From DUSC01 sp964371125 (GTDB lineage: Bacteria; Pseudomonadota; Alphaproteobacteria; Rhizobiales; Rhizobiaceae): a stretch of DNA of 43,796 nucleotides. The notes beneath the pieces were generated by a model. That model was not told the DNA's origin. It saw only the letters and a program-made list of their open reading frames with translations, and made no database searches. This document shows positions 34,359 through 41,748 of this stretch, one piece after another (the first letter of the stretch is position 1; the number at the start of each line of letters is the position of its first letter). The DNA is taken from positions 1 to 43,796 of the forward strand of contig CAYJMY010000014.1 in the NCBI GenBank assembly GCA_964371125.1, written 5' to 3'. The translations under genes and the position numbers were made by a program.

Positions 34359-34739
34359 ATGGAACCTGTCCAGCTCTTCGATCTCGCTTCGCAGCAGGCG
34401 CGCTGGCTTTCCGTGCGCCAGGCGGTGATTGCCGGCAACGTCGCGAACGCCAACACGGCCGGCTTCCGGCCGATGGACGTCGAGGATTTCGCCACGGTGC
34501 TGAGCAAGACGACGCCGTCGATGGCCGCGACCGACGCCCGGCACCTCGGCGGCGAGAACTTCGGTTCGGCGGTCGGCTTCAGCGAACAGGACGGCGACGT
34601 TCCGGTGCGCCCGTCCGGCAACTCCGTCCGGCTCGAGGACGAACTCGTCAAGGCGGGCGAGATCAGGCGCGGCTTCGAGCTCAACACAGCCATCGTCAAG
34701 GCATTCCACCGCATGATCCTGATGGCCGCGAGAACCTAG
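34359..34739 (+). CDS. flgB: flagellar proximal rod protein FlgB
   Basis: The 126-residue rod protein has the basal-body motif near its start (RWLSVRQAVIAGNVANANTAGFRPMDVEDF) and the C-terminal helix (LNTAIVKAFHRMILMAART). It is exported by the type III system as one of the first rod parts. It is the first gene of the series flgB-flgC-fliE-flgG-flgA-flgI-motE-flgH-fliL-fliP. The ATG at 34359 is used; a 75-base spacer before it carries a putative activator site. Two bases separate it from flgC. Confidence 0.95.
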   Translation: MEPVQLFDLASQQARWLSVRQAVIAGNVANANTAGFRPMDVEDFATVLSKTTPSMAATDARHLGGENFGSAVGFSEQDGDVPVRPSGNSVRLEDELVKAGEIRRGFELNTAIVKAFHRMILMAART

Positions 34740-34741
34740 CA

Positions 34742-35161
34742 ATGGATCCCATCGCCACCGCCCTGAAGGTCGCCGCTTCCGGTCTGCACGCCCAGTCGGA
34801 GCGGCTGCGCATCATCTCGGAAAACCTCGCCAACGCGCAATCGACCGGCAACACGCCCGGCTCGGATCCCTACCAGCGCAAGACGATCGCGTTCGCCGCG
34901 GAAGTCGACCGGCTGAACGGCGGCGAATTCGTCCGCATTGCCGACATCGCGCGCGACGATACGGCCTTCCCTGTCGAGTTCGATCCCGGCCACGAGGCCG
35001 CGGACGACGCCGGCTACGTGAAGCTGCCGAACGTCAACTCCCTGGTCGAGATGGCGGACATGAGCGAGGCGAACCGCGCCTACGAAGCCAACCTTCAGGT
35101 CATCAAGCAGGCCCGCGACCTGATCTCGATGACGATCGATCTCATGAGGAGCCAAGGCTGA
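34742..35161 (+). CDS. flgC: flagellar proximal rod protein FlgC
   Basis: The 139-residue rod protein shows the typical N terminus (ALKVAASGLHAQSERLRIISENLANAQSTG) and C terminus (MSEANRAYEANLQVIKQARDLI). It starts with ATG at 34742, two bases after the flgB stop. Its stop shares one base with the fliE start. It assembles with FlgB, FlgF and FliE into the proximal rod in the periplasm. Confidence 0.96.
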   Translation: MDPIATALKVAASGLHAQSERLRIISENLANAQSTGNTPGSDPYQRKTIAFAAEVDRLNGGEFVRIADIARDDTAFPVEFDPGHEAADDAGYVKLPNVNSLVEMADMSEANRAYEANLQVIKQARDLISMTIDLMRSQG

Positions 35162-35484
35162 TGAACCCGATAAGCATCATCGGCGGGATCGCGCAGAGCG
35201 GCGCCTTGTCGTCGATCGCCGAGGCGATCTCCGGCAATGCGACGGCAGCGGCGCCTGTCGGCGGAGCGAACTTCCTCGACGCGCTGGGCGACGTGGCCGG
35301 CAAGGTCGTCGATACGCTGAAACGCTCCGAGTCGCTTTCGCTCGATGCGCTCGCCGGCGGCAACGTCCAGGCGCGCGACGTCGCCGACGCGGTGATGAGC
35401 GCCGAGCAGTCGCTGCAGGCGGCGATCGCGATCCGCGACAAGATCGTTTCCGCCTATCTCGAAGTCAGCCGAATGGCGATCTGA
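35161..35484 (+). CDS. fliE: flagellar hook-basal body protein FliE
   Basis: The 107-residue protein joins the MS ring to the rod. The C-terminal half (VQARDVADAVMSAEQSLQAAIAIRDKIVSAYLEVSRM, trimmed to its core) is the conserved FliE helix region. The first half is Gly/Ala-rich and variable. The ATG at 35161 overlaps the flgC stop by one base. Position between flgC and flgG is the standard rhizobial order. Confidence 0.93.
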   Translation: MNPISIIGGIAQSGALSSIAEAISGNATAAAPVGGANFLDALGDVAGKVVDTLKRSESLSLDALAGGNVQARDVADAVMSAEQSLQAAIAIRDKIVSAYLEVSRMAI

Positions 35485-35495
35485 GGAACAAGACG

Positions 35496-36284
35496 ATGAG
35501 AGCTCTCGCCATCGCCGCCACCGGCATGAACGCCCAGCAGCTGAACCTGGAGGTCATCGCCAACAACATCGCCAACATCAACACGACCGGCTTCAAGAGG
35601 GCGCGCGCCGAGTTCACCGACCTGCTCTACCAGGCCGAGCGGCTGGAAGGCGTCCCCAACCGGGCGAACCAGAGCGTCATCCCCGAAGGCGCGCATGTCG
35701 GCCTCGGCGTGAAGACCGCCGCGATCCGCAACATCCACATCCAGGGATCGCTGATCAGCACCGACAACAAATTCGACCTGGCGATCGTCGGCAACGGCTG
35801 GTTCCAGATCGAGGGCGCCGACAGCCAGATCCGCTACACCCGCGCCGGCTCGTTCAACACCAACGCGGAAGGCCAGCTCGTCACCGCCGACGGCTTCACC
35901 GTGTCGCCGGCGATCACCATCCCGGAGAACACGGTCGAGGTGATCGTCAACAAGACAGGGCAGGTGTTCGCGCGCATCGACGGCCAGAATGCGCTGCAGA
36001 ACCTCGGCCAGCTCACCCTCGCCACCTTCGCCAACGAAGCCGGCCTGACCCCGCTCGGCGACAATTTGTTCCAGGAATCGCCCGCTTCCGGCACCGCCGT
36101 CGTCGGCGTCCCGGGCGATCCGGGCTTCGGTACGATCGAACAGGGTTATCTGGAGAACTCGAACGTCGATCCGGTGAAGGAAATCACCGAACTCATCTCG
36201 GCGCAGCGCGCCTACGAGATGAATTCCAAGGTCATCCAGGCGGCCGACGAAATGGCCGCGGTGGTGTCGAAGAACATACGGTAG
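35496..36284 (+). CDS. flgG: flagellar distal rod protein FlgG
   Basis: The 262-residue distal rod protein is of normal family length. It has the motif LNLEVIANNIANINTTGFKRARAEF near its start, the central YTRAGSFNTNAEGQLVTADG region, and the C terminus YLENSNVDPVKEITELISAQRAYEMN. It forms the rod section that spans the P and L rings. The ATG at 35496 follows fliE by 11 bases. flgA starts five bases after its stop. Confidence 0.97.
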   Translation: MRALAIAATGMNAQQLNLEVIANNIANINTTGFKRARAEFTDLLYQAERLEGVPNRANQSVIPEGAHVGLGVKTAAIRNIHIQGSLISTDNKFDLAIVGNGWFQIEGADSQIRYTRAGSFNTNAEGQLVTADGFTVSPAITIPENTVEVIVNKTGQVFARIDGQNALQNLGQLTLATFANEAGLTPLGDNLFQESPASGTAVVGVPGDPGFGTIEQGYLENSNVDPVKEITELISAQRAYEMNSKVIQAADEMAAVVSKNIR

Positions 36285-36289
36285 CCAGA

Positions 36290-36763
36290 ATGCGCCGCGT
36301 CTCCAGGTCCAGGCTTCGTCTGCTGGCGGCAGCCGCGATCGCCCTCGCCTGCGCGGGGGCGCCGGCGCTTGCCGACGAGTTCGCGGTGGTCACCAACCGG
36401 GTCGTCTATCCGGGCGAGGTCATCACCATGACCATGGTCGAGGAAGTGCCGCTGGTGCGCGGAAACCGCAATCTCGGGCCGATCTACCAGCAGGCGGGCC
36501 TGATCGACGGAAAGGTCGCGCGGCGGACCATCCTGCCGGGACGCATCATTCCGGAAAACGCCGTCCGACCGGCCTATCTCGTCCAGGTCGGCCAGCCCGT
36601 GCAGGTCATCTACAACGACGGCGGCCTGGTCATCAACGCGACGGCCGTCCCGCTCGAAGCGGGCGCCGCCGGCGACGTGATCACGCTTCGCAACATGGAC
36701 AGCGGCCGCACCTTCTCCGGCACCGTGATGAGCGACGGCACCGTCAGAGTCAGCGCCTCATGA
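36290..36763 (+). CDS. flgA: flagellar P-ring assembly chaperone FlgA
   Basis: The 157-residue periplasmic protein has a signal peptide (residues 1-28, cleavage near ALA-DEF) and a SAF/FlgA domain in the rest (VYPGEVITMTMVEEVPL, then GRIIPENAVRPAYLVQVGQPVQV). It helps polymerise FlgI into the P ring. The stop overlaps the flgI start as ATGA, so chaperone and client are coupled in translation. It is shorter than enteric FlgA, as usual in this group. Confidence 0.93.
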   Translation: MRRVSRSRLRLLAAAAIALACAGAPALADEFAVVTNRVVYPGEVITMTMVEEVPLVRGNRNLGPIYQQAGLIDGKVARRTILPGRIIPENAVRPAYLVQVGQPVQVIYNDGGLVINATAVPLEAGAAGDVITLRNMDSGRTFSGTVMSDGTVRVSAS

Positions 36764-38001
36764 TCCGCGCCACGATCCTCGCGCTCGCCGCCCTCGCCGC
36801 GCTGCAGCCGGCCGCCTGGGCGGACGGGCTCAGCAAGAAGGCCAAGGGCGAACTCGCCGCCCGTGGCGGCGGCTACGTCGACGCCGAATACGATCCCGAA
36901 ACGGTCGCCCGCCTGTTCGAGGAATCGGGCGGTCCGAGCAACCTGCCTCCCGGCCGGACGGCTTCGCGCATCAAGGACATCGCCATGGTCCAGAGCGCCC
37001 GCGACAACCAGCTGATCGGCTACGGCCTCGTCATCGGCCTGCAGGGCACCGGCGACGGGCTGCGCAACGCGCCGTTCACGGAACAGTCGATCCGCGCGAT
37101 GCTGCAGAACCTCGGAATCGCCACGGAAGGCGGCCAGGCGCGCGCCAAGAACGTCGCCGCGGTCATCGTCACGGCGAACCTCCCGGCCTTCGTCCAGTCG
37201 GGGTCGCGCATCGACGTCACCGTCTCCTCGCTCGGCGACGCGACGTCGCTCGCCGGCGGCACGCTGGTGATGACGCCGCTGCGTGCACCGGACGGCGAGA
37301 TCTACGCCGTGGCGCAGGGGCCGATGTTCGTGTCGGGATTCTCCGCGCAGGGCGAGGCCGAGAGCCTGACCCAGGGCGTGCCGACGGCGGGACGGGTGCC
37401 GAACGGCGCGATCGTCGAACGCGAGATCCCCGCCAAGCTGAAGGATTCGCAGTTCGTCACGCTGCAGCTGCGCAACGCCGACTTCACCACCGCGGTTAAG
37501 GTCACCGACGTCATCAACGGCTATGCCGCCAATCGCTTCGGTAAGCGCGTCGCCGCCGAGCAGGACGCTCGCACGATCACCATCCGCAAGCCCGACGGGA
37601 TATCGGCGGCGCGCTTCATCGCCGAACTCGAGAACCTGATCGTCGAGACCGACATGCCGGCGAAGGTTGTCGTGGACGAGAAGACCGGGACCATCGTCAT
37701 CGGCCAGGACGTCAAGATTTCGCGCGTCGCCGTGAGCTACGGCAAACTGACTGTGCGCATTTCGGAGATGCCCGAGGTGTCCCAGCCCGCGCCCTTCTCC
37801 AAGGGCGAGACCGAGGAAGTGCCCTTCACCGTCATCGAGGCCAACCAGGAAGGGACAAACGTGGTCCTCGTCGAAGGTCCGAACCTGGAAACACTGGTCA
37901 ACGGCCTCAACCGCATCGGTGTGAAGCCCGACGGCATCATCGCGATCCTCCAGGGGATCAAGTCGGCCGGGGCACTCCAGGCCGAACTCGTACTCCAGTA
38001 G
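36760..38001 (+). CDS. flgI: flagellar P-ring protein FlgI
   Basis: The 413-residue secreted protein polymerises in the peptidoglycan layer around the rod. A signal peptide is seen at residues 1-21 (ending AAWA-DG). The conserved stretches SRIKDIAMVQSARDNQLIGYGLVIGLQGTGDG and TVSSLGDATSLAGGTLVMTPL are present (each trimmed), as is the C-terminal LNRIGVKPDGIIAILQGIKSAGALQAELV. Length is slightly above the usual ~370. It begins inside the flgA stop, and motE starts eight bases after it. Confidence 0.96.
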   Translation: MIRATILALAALAALQPAAWADGLSKKAKGELAARGGGYVDAEYDPETVARLFEESGGPSNLPPGRTASRIKDIAMVQSARDNQLIGYGLVIGLQGTGDGLRNAPFTEQSIRAMLQNLGIATEGGQARAKNVAAVIVTANLPAFVQSGSRIDVTVSSLGDATSLAGGTLVMTPLRAPDGEIYAVAQGPMFVSGFSAQGEAESLTQGVPTAGRVPNGAIVEREIPAKLKDSQFVTLQLRNADFTTAVKVTDVINGYAANRFGKRVAAEQDARTITIRKPDGISAARFIAELENLIVETDMPAKVVVDEKTGTIVIGQDVKISRVAVSYGKLTVRISEMPEVSQPAPFSKGETEEVPFTVIEANQEGTNVVLVEGPNLETLVNGLNRIGVKPDGIIAILQGIKSAGALQAELVLQ

Positions 38002-38008
38002 GCATGAC

Positions 38009-38539
38009 ATGAGCGAACGCCCTCAGCAGAAGTACTTCCAGAAGATACGCAGCCTCGCCATGGCGACGGCGCTCGTGCTCGGCGGTGCGGCACTGAACAG
38101 CACCGACGCGCTTTCAGAGGTGGCCAACACAGGCGCGCAGATCTCGGACGAGATCCGCCAGTTCTGCTCGAACATCGCCGATGCGGCGAAGGACCGCCGC
38201 TACGCGCTTCAGGTCATGGAACTCGAGAAGCTGAAGAAGGAAATCGACGCGCGCGTCGCGAAGCTCGAAGCCAAGCGCACCGAATACGAGGAATGGCTGA
38301 AGCGCCGCGAGGATTTCATGGCCAAGGCCGAGGCCAGCGTGGTCGACATCTATTCGAAGATGAAGGCCGACGCGGCCGCCGAACGCCTTTCGGAGGTCGA
38401 GCCCATGCTGGCCGCCAGCATCCTGATGAAGCTAAACACGCGGCAGGCCGGCGTCATCCTCAACGAGATGAACAGCAAGTCGGCGGCCAAGCTCACCGGG
38501 ATCATGGCTGCCGCCGCCAACACGCAGGATCCGTCATGA
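38009..38539 (+). CDS. motE: periplasmic motility chaperone MotE
   Basis: The 176-residue protein has an N-terminal signal or anchor segment (about residues 17-35), a long coiled coil (about 60-105, with the LEKLKKEIDARVAKLEAKR core), and a C-terminal helical domain of the MgtE-N/FliG-like type (EPMLAASILMKLNTRQAGVILNEMN). In Sinorhizobium, MotE is a periplasmic protein needed for folding of MotC and hence for motor function. motC itself is not in this window. The stop overlaps the flgH start as ATGA. Confidence 0.9.
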   Translation: MSERPQQKYFQKIRSLAMATALVLGGAALNSTDALSEVANTGAQISDEIRQFCSNIADAAKDRRYALQVMELEKLKKEIDARVAKLEAKRTEYEEWLKRREDFMAKAEASVVDIYSKMKADAAAERLSEVEPMLAASILMKLNTRQAGVILNEMNSKSAAKLTGIMAAAANTQDPS

Positions 38540-39249
38540 AGAGAGCCGCCCTCGCCCTCGTCGCCGCGGCGACGCTCGCCGGCTGCAGCAACTCGATCAC
38601 CGAGATCGGCGTCGAGCCTGCCATGTCGCCGGTCGGCAGCGGACTCGCGCCGACTCTCGCGGCGACGACGGCGACCGCGACCTACCCGGAAATGCCGCCG
38701 CAGCCGGTCAAGCGCTTCTCCCTGTGGGACGACCGCCAGAGCAATCTCTTCACCGACGCGCGCGCGCTCAGGCAGGGCGACATCCTGACCGTCAAGATCT
38801 CCGTCGACGACGAGGCGCAGTTCAGCAACAAGTCGGACCGCAAGCGCACCCAAGGCCGCGGGATCGGCCTGGGCGCCAGTGCCAACGTCGAGGGTTTCAG
38901 CTGGGAAGGAAGCGGCGACCTCGACTATTCGTCGTCGTCGACCTACGCCGGCGACGGAGCCACCGCGCGCTCGGAGAAACTCGATCTAAGGGTCGCGGCC
39001 GTCGTCACGGACATCCTGCCCAACGGCAACCTGATCATCCGCGGCTCGCAGGAGGTCCGCGTCAACGCCGAGATGCGCGTGCTGCAGATCGCCGGCATCG
39101 TCCGGCCGCAGGACATCGGGGCCTCGAACACCATCTCCTACGAGCGGATCGCCGAGGCGCGCATCTCCTATGGCGGCCGCGGACGCATCACCGACGTCCA
39201 GCAGCCGACCTGGGGCCAGCAGATCGTCGACGTGATATCGCCACTCTAG
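38536..39249 (+). CDS. flgH: flagellar L-ring lipoprotein FlgH
   Basis: The 237-residue outer-membrane lipoprotein has a lipobox LAGC with the acylated Cys near residue 18. The FlgH core includes SLWDDRQSNLFTDARALRQGDILTV, the Ser/Gly-rich middle, and the C-terminal IRGSQEVRVNAEMRVLQIAGIVRPQDI, each trimmed. It forms the outer bushing of the rod. The ATG at 38536 overlaps the motE stop. Length is normal for the family. Confidence 0.96.
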   Translation: MKRAALALVAAATLAGCSNSITEIGVEPAMSPVGSGLAPTLAATTATATYPEMPPQPVKRFSLWDDRQSNLFTDARALRQGDILTVKISVDDEAQFSNKSDRKRTQGRGIGLGASANVEGFSWEGSGDLDYSSSSTYAGDGATARSEKLDLRVAAVVTDILPNGNLIIRGSQEVRVNAEMRVLQIAGIVRPQDIGASNTISYERIAEARISYGGRGRITDVQQPTWGQQIVDVISPL

Positions 39250-39269
39250 GGAAAGACGGAGCAGGCAAG

Positions 39270-39797
39270 GTGACAGTCGTAGCCGAGCAGGAACCGAAAC
39301 GCGGCCCATCGCTGGTCGTGCAGATCGCGGTGCTGCTGGTGCTCACGGCGGTCGCGGCCGGCATCGGATGGTTCTCCGGCGGCTTCCTCGGCCGGTCACA
39401 GCAGCCCACCCAGACGCCGGAGGCAGAGGCGAGCCACGTGCCCGCGGCCGATACCGCGGCCGTGGCAGGTCACGGCCAGGCCGGCGACGCGGGCGCCGCC
39501 ACGGCGAGTTCAAGCCGCATCGTCGACCTCACGCCGATCACCACGAACCTTGCCGTGCCGGATACGATCTGGATCAGGCTCGAACTGTCGCTCGTGTTCG
39601 ACAAGGAGCCGGAAGATCCGGAACTCGCCTCGATGATCCAGCAGGACATCATGGCCTACATCCGCACGGTGAAACTGATCCAGGTGCAAGGCGCCAGCGG
39701 CTACCAGCATCTCAAATCCGATATCCTCGAGCGAGCCAAGATCCGCAGCCAGGGCCTCGTCAAGGACGTCCTCTTCCGGACGATGATCTTCGAATGA
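39270..39797 (+). CDS. fliL: flagellar basal-body protein FliL
   Basis: The 175-residue single-pass inner-membrane protein associates with the stator and supports torque. A short cytoplasmic tail precedes the membrane helix at about residues 14-41 (VVQIAVLLVLTAVAAGIGWF). An acidic, Ala-rich linker and a stomatin-like periplasmic domain follow, ending in the conserved RSQGLVKDVLFRTMIFE. The GTG at 39270 has GGAG eight bases upstream; no ATG lies before the membrane helix. The stop overlaps fliP as ATGA. Confidence 0.93.
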   Translation: MTVVAEQEPKRGPSLVVQIAVLLVLTAVAAGIGWFSGGFLGRSQQPTQTPEAEASHVPAADTAAVAGHGQAGDAGAATASSSRIVDLTPITTNLAVPDTIWIRLELSLVFDKEPEDPELASMIQQDIMAYIRTVKLIQVQGASGYQHLKSDILERAKIRSQGLVKDVLFRTMIFE

Positions 39798-40531
39798 GGC
39801 GGCCGGCGACAGTCGTCCTTTTCCTGCTGTCGATGCTGGAGCCGTCGGCCGCCCAGCAGATCGACCTCGGTGCGATCGCCGGCCAGGCCAGCGGCACCAC
39901 CATCGGCTACATCATCCAGATGTTCGGGCTGCTGACGGTGCTTTCCCTGGCGCCGAGCCTGCTGATCATGGTGACGAGCTTCACGCGCTTCATCATCGCC
40001 TTCTCCATCCTGCGCGCGGGCATCGGCCTGCAGACGACGCCGGCCAACTTCATCCTGATCAGCCTCGCTTTGTTCATGACCTTCTACGTCATGTCCCCGG
40101 CCTTCGATCAGGCGTGGGCCAACGGCGTGCGTCCGCTGATGGACAACCAGATCACGGAGGAACAGGCGGTGCAGCGGATCGCCGATCCGTTCCGCGCCTT
40201 CATGCTGGACAACGTCAGAGAGAAGGACTTCAACCTGTTCGCTGACCTCGCCCGCGAACGCGGCCAGAACGTCGTCGAGGGGGATGCGGTCGACCTGCGC
40301 ATCCTCATCCCCGCCTTCATGATCTCCGAGATCAGGCGCGGCTTCGAGATCGGCTTCCTGATCGTGCTGCCGTTCCTGGTAATCGACCTCGTGGTCGCGA
40401 CGGTCACCATGTCGATGGGCATGATGATGCTCCCGCCGACCGTGATCTCGCTGCCCTTCAAGATCCTGTTCTTCGTGCTCATCGACGGCTGGAACCTGCT
40501 CGTCGGAAGCCTCGTGAGATCGTTCACCTAG
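39794..40531 (+). CDS. fliP: flagellar export gate protein FliP
   Basis: The 245-residue protein is the main subunit of the type III export gate. It has a cleavable signal peptide (residues ~1-20, ending SAAQQ) and four membrane segments: two after residue 36 (GYIIQMFGLLTVLSLAPSLLIM, FILISLALFMTFYVM) and two near the C terminus (IGFLIVLPFLVIDLVVATVTMSMG, FKILFFVLIDGWNLLVGSL). The signature MVTSFTRFIIAFSILR is intact. It is the last gene of the flgB series. fliQ and fliR are not seen next to it. Confidence 0.97.
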   Translation: MRRPATVVLFLLSMLEPSAAQQIDLGAIAGQASGTTIGYIIQMFGLLTVLSLAPSLLIMVTSFTRFIIAFSILRAGIGLQTTPANFILISLALFMTFYVMSPAFDQAWANGVRPLMDNQITEEQAVQRIADPFRAFMLDNVREKDFNLFADLARERGQNVVEGDAVDLRILIPAFMISEIRRGFEIGFLIVLPFLVIDLVVATVTMSMGMMMLPPTVISLPFKILFFVLIDGWNLLVGSLVRSFT

Positions 40532-40543
40532 GAACGGTGCCGT

Positions 40544-40567
40544 CCTTATCGATTTGGTAGGTTTTTT
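40544..40567 (+). terminator. probable intrinsic terminator after fliP
   Basis: CCTTATC (40544-40550) pairs with GGTAGG (40556-40561) across a five-base loop, with one bulged T and one G-T pair. Six Ts (40562-40567) follow directly. It lies 13 bases after the fliP stop and separates the rod/ring operon from flagellin 2. The stem is weak. Confidence 0.45.
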
Positions 40568-40596
40568 CCGCCATAACAGCGGGGGAAGCAGGACGG

Positions 40597-40653
40597 GTTG
40601 ATTGTGTGATCAACAGGCATGACGCCGAGCCGCCCTACCGGTGAAGTCCGGTA
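40597..40653 (+). promoter_or_regulatory. paired stem-loops in flagellin 2 leader
   Basis: Two perfect six-base stems with six-base loops lie in tandem: GTTGAT-TGTGTG-ATCAAC (40597-40614) and TACCGG-TGAAGT-CCGGTA (40636-40653). They are 37-93 bases before the flagellin ATG, so they may be in the 5' untranslated leader. FlbT is known to act on flagellin leaders in alphaproteobacteria. A translation-control role here is an inference, and the hairpins could also be operators. Confidence 0.4.
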
Positions 40654-40689
40654 TGTCCCTTGTGTTGAGTAAGTGTAGGGGCAGTATCG

Positions 40690-41610
40690 ATGTCCAGTAT
40701 CATGACTAACGTGTCGGCAATGACGGCACTGAAGAGCCTCCAGTCGACGAACAAGTCCCTGGAATCCACCCAAGCCCGCATTTCGACCGGTTACCGCGTC
40801 GCCGAAGCAAGCGACAACGCGGCCTATTGGTCGATCGCGACCACCATGCGTTCCGACAACAAGGCGCTGTCGACGGTCCAGGATGCCCTCGGCCTCGGCG
40901 CTGCCAAGCTCGACACGGCCTATACGGCGACGAACTCCGCCATCGAGGTCGTCGACGAGATCAAGGCCAAGCTGGTCGCCGCCAAGGAACCGGGCGTCGA
41001 CAAGTCGAAGATCCAGTCGGAAATCACCCAGCTCCAGGAACAGCTCGTCGGCATCGCCGGCTCGGCCTCGTTCTCTGGCGAAAACTGGCTGTCGGTCGAC
41101 TCCTCGGACGCGGCCTACTCCGCGACCAAGAGCCTCGTCGCATCGTTCAACCGCGCCTCTGATGGTACGGTCTCGGTATCGACCATCGACATCGACATCT
41201 CCAACACCGAGCTGTTCGACGCCGCCGACCAGTCGGGCATCCTCGACACCGAGTTCACCACGACCGGTGCCGGCGCCGTGACGGTCTCGGTCTCGAACCT
41301 CGACATCACCGCCACCGGCATCGACGACACCGACCTCGACGAGATGATCTCGGCCGTGGACACGGCGCTCGCCGACATGACCACCTCGGCTTCGGATCTC
41401 GGCGCCGCGAAGAAGCGCGTCGACATGCAGAAGGACTTCGTCTCGGGCCTGATGGACGCCATCGACCGCGGCGTGGGCACGCTCGTCGATGCCGACATGA
41501 ACGAGGAATCGACCCGCCTCCAGGCGCTGCAGGTCCAGCAGCAGCTCGGCATCCAGGCTCTGTCGATCGCCAACAGCAACTCGCAGCAGATCCTGTCGCT
41601 CTTCCGGTAA
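40690..41610 (+). CDS. flagellin 2
   Basis: The 306-residue filament protein closely resembles flagellin 1 at 9374-10303 along its whole length. The conserved ends are SIMTNVSAMTALKSLQSTNK and ESTRLQALQVQQQLGIQALS; the centre is short, as in other Rhizobiales flagellins. The ATG at 40690 has AGGGG about eight bases upstream. It sits alone between two terminators, with a structured leader, so it is probably a single-gene transcript. Position after fliP corresponds to flaA in Sinorhizobium, where several flagellin genes are in tandem; only one is seen here. Confidence 0.96.
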   Translation: MSSIMTNVSAMTALKSLQSTNKSLESTQARISTGYRVAEASDNAAYWSIATTMRSDNKALSTVQDALGLGAAKLDTAYTATNSAIEVVDEIKAKLVAAKEPGVDKSKIQSEITQLQEQLVGIAGSASFSGENWLSVDSSDAAYSATKSLVASFNRASDGTVSVSTIDIDISNTELFDAADQSGILDTEFTTTGAGAVTVSVSNLDITATGIDDTDLDEMISAVDTALADMTTSASDLGAAKKRVDMQKDFVSGLMDAIDRGVGTLVDADMNEESTRLQALQVQQQLGIQALSIANSNSQQILSLFR

Positions 41611-41657
41611 GGCTCCAGGGCGTCCTGCCCCGCCCACCTACAGCGACACATCCAATA

Positions 41658-41694
41658 GGGCCGCGCTCCACCGAGCGCGGCCCGATTTCATTTT
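41658..41694 (+). terminator. intrinsic terminator of flagellin 2
   Basis: A perfect ten-base stem GGGCCGCGCT (41658-41667) with AGCGCGGCCC (41674-41683) and a six-base loop is followed by GATTTCATTTT. It is 47 bases after the flagellin stop. This is the strongest terminator in the window. Confidence 0.85.
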
Positions 41695-41702
41695 CGCACA
41701 AG
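41693..41702 (+). promoter_or_regulatory. candidate activator site upstream of fliF
   Basis: TTCGCACAAG differs by one base from TTCGCGCAAG upstream of flgB and the DUF1217 gene. It is 56 bases before the fliF start, matching their spacing (57 and 63). It follows the flagellin terminator directly, so fliF needs its own promoter in this short gap. Confidence 0.45.
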
Positions 41703-41748
41703 CTTCAAATCCTAGTCTCCCGGAACCGATAGTCGGGAGCCGTGTTCC

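Noticed and set aside
41706..41732. FliA (sigma-28)-like promoter CAAA-N15-ACCGATAG before fliF
   Set aside because: It matches the enteric consensus partly, but rhizobia generally lack FliA and the match is short, so it is probably chance.
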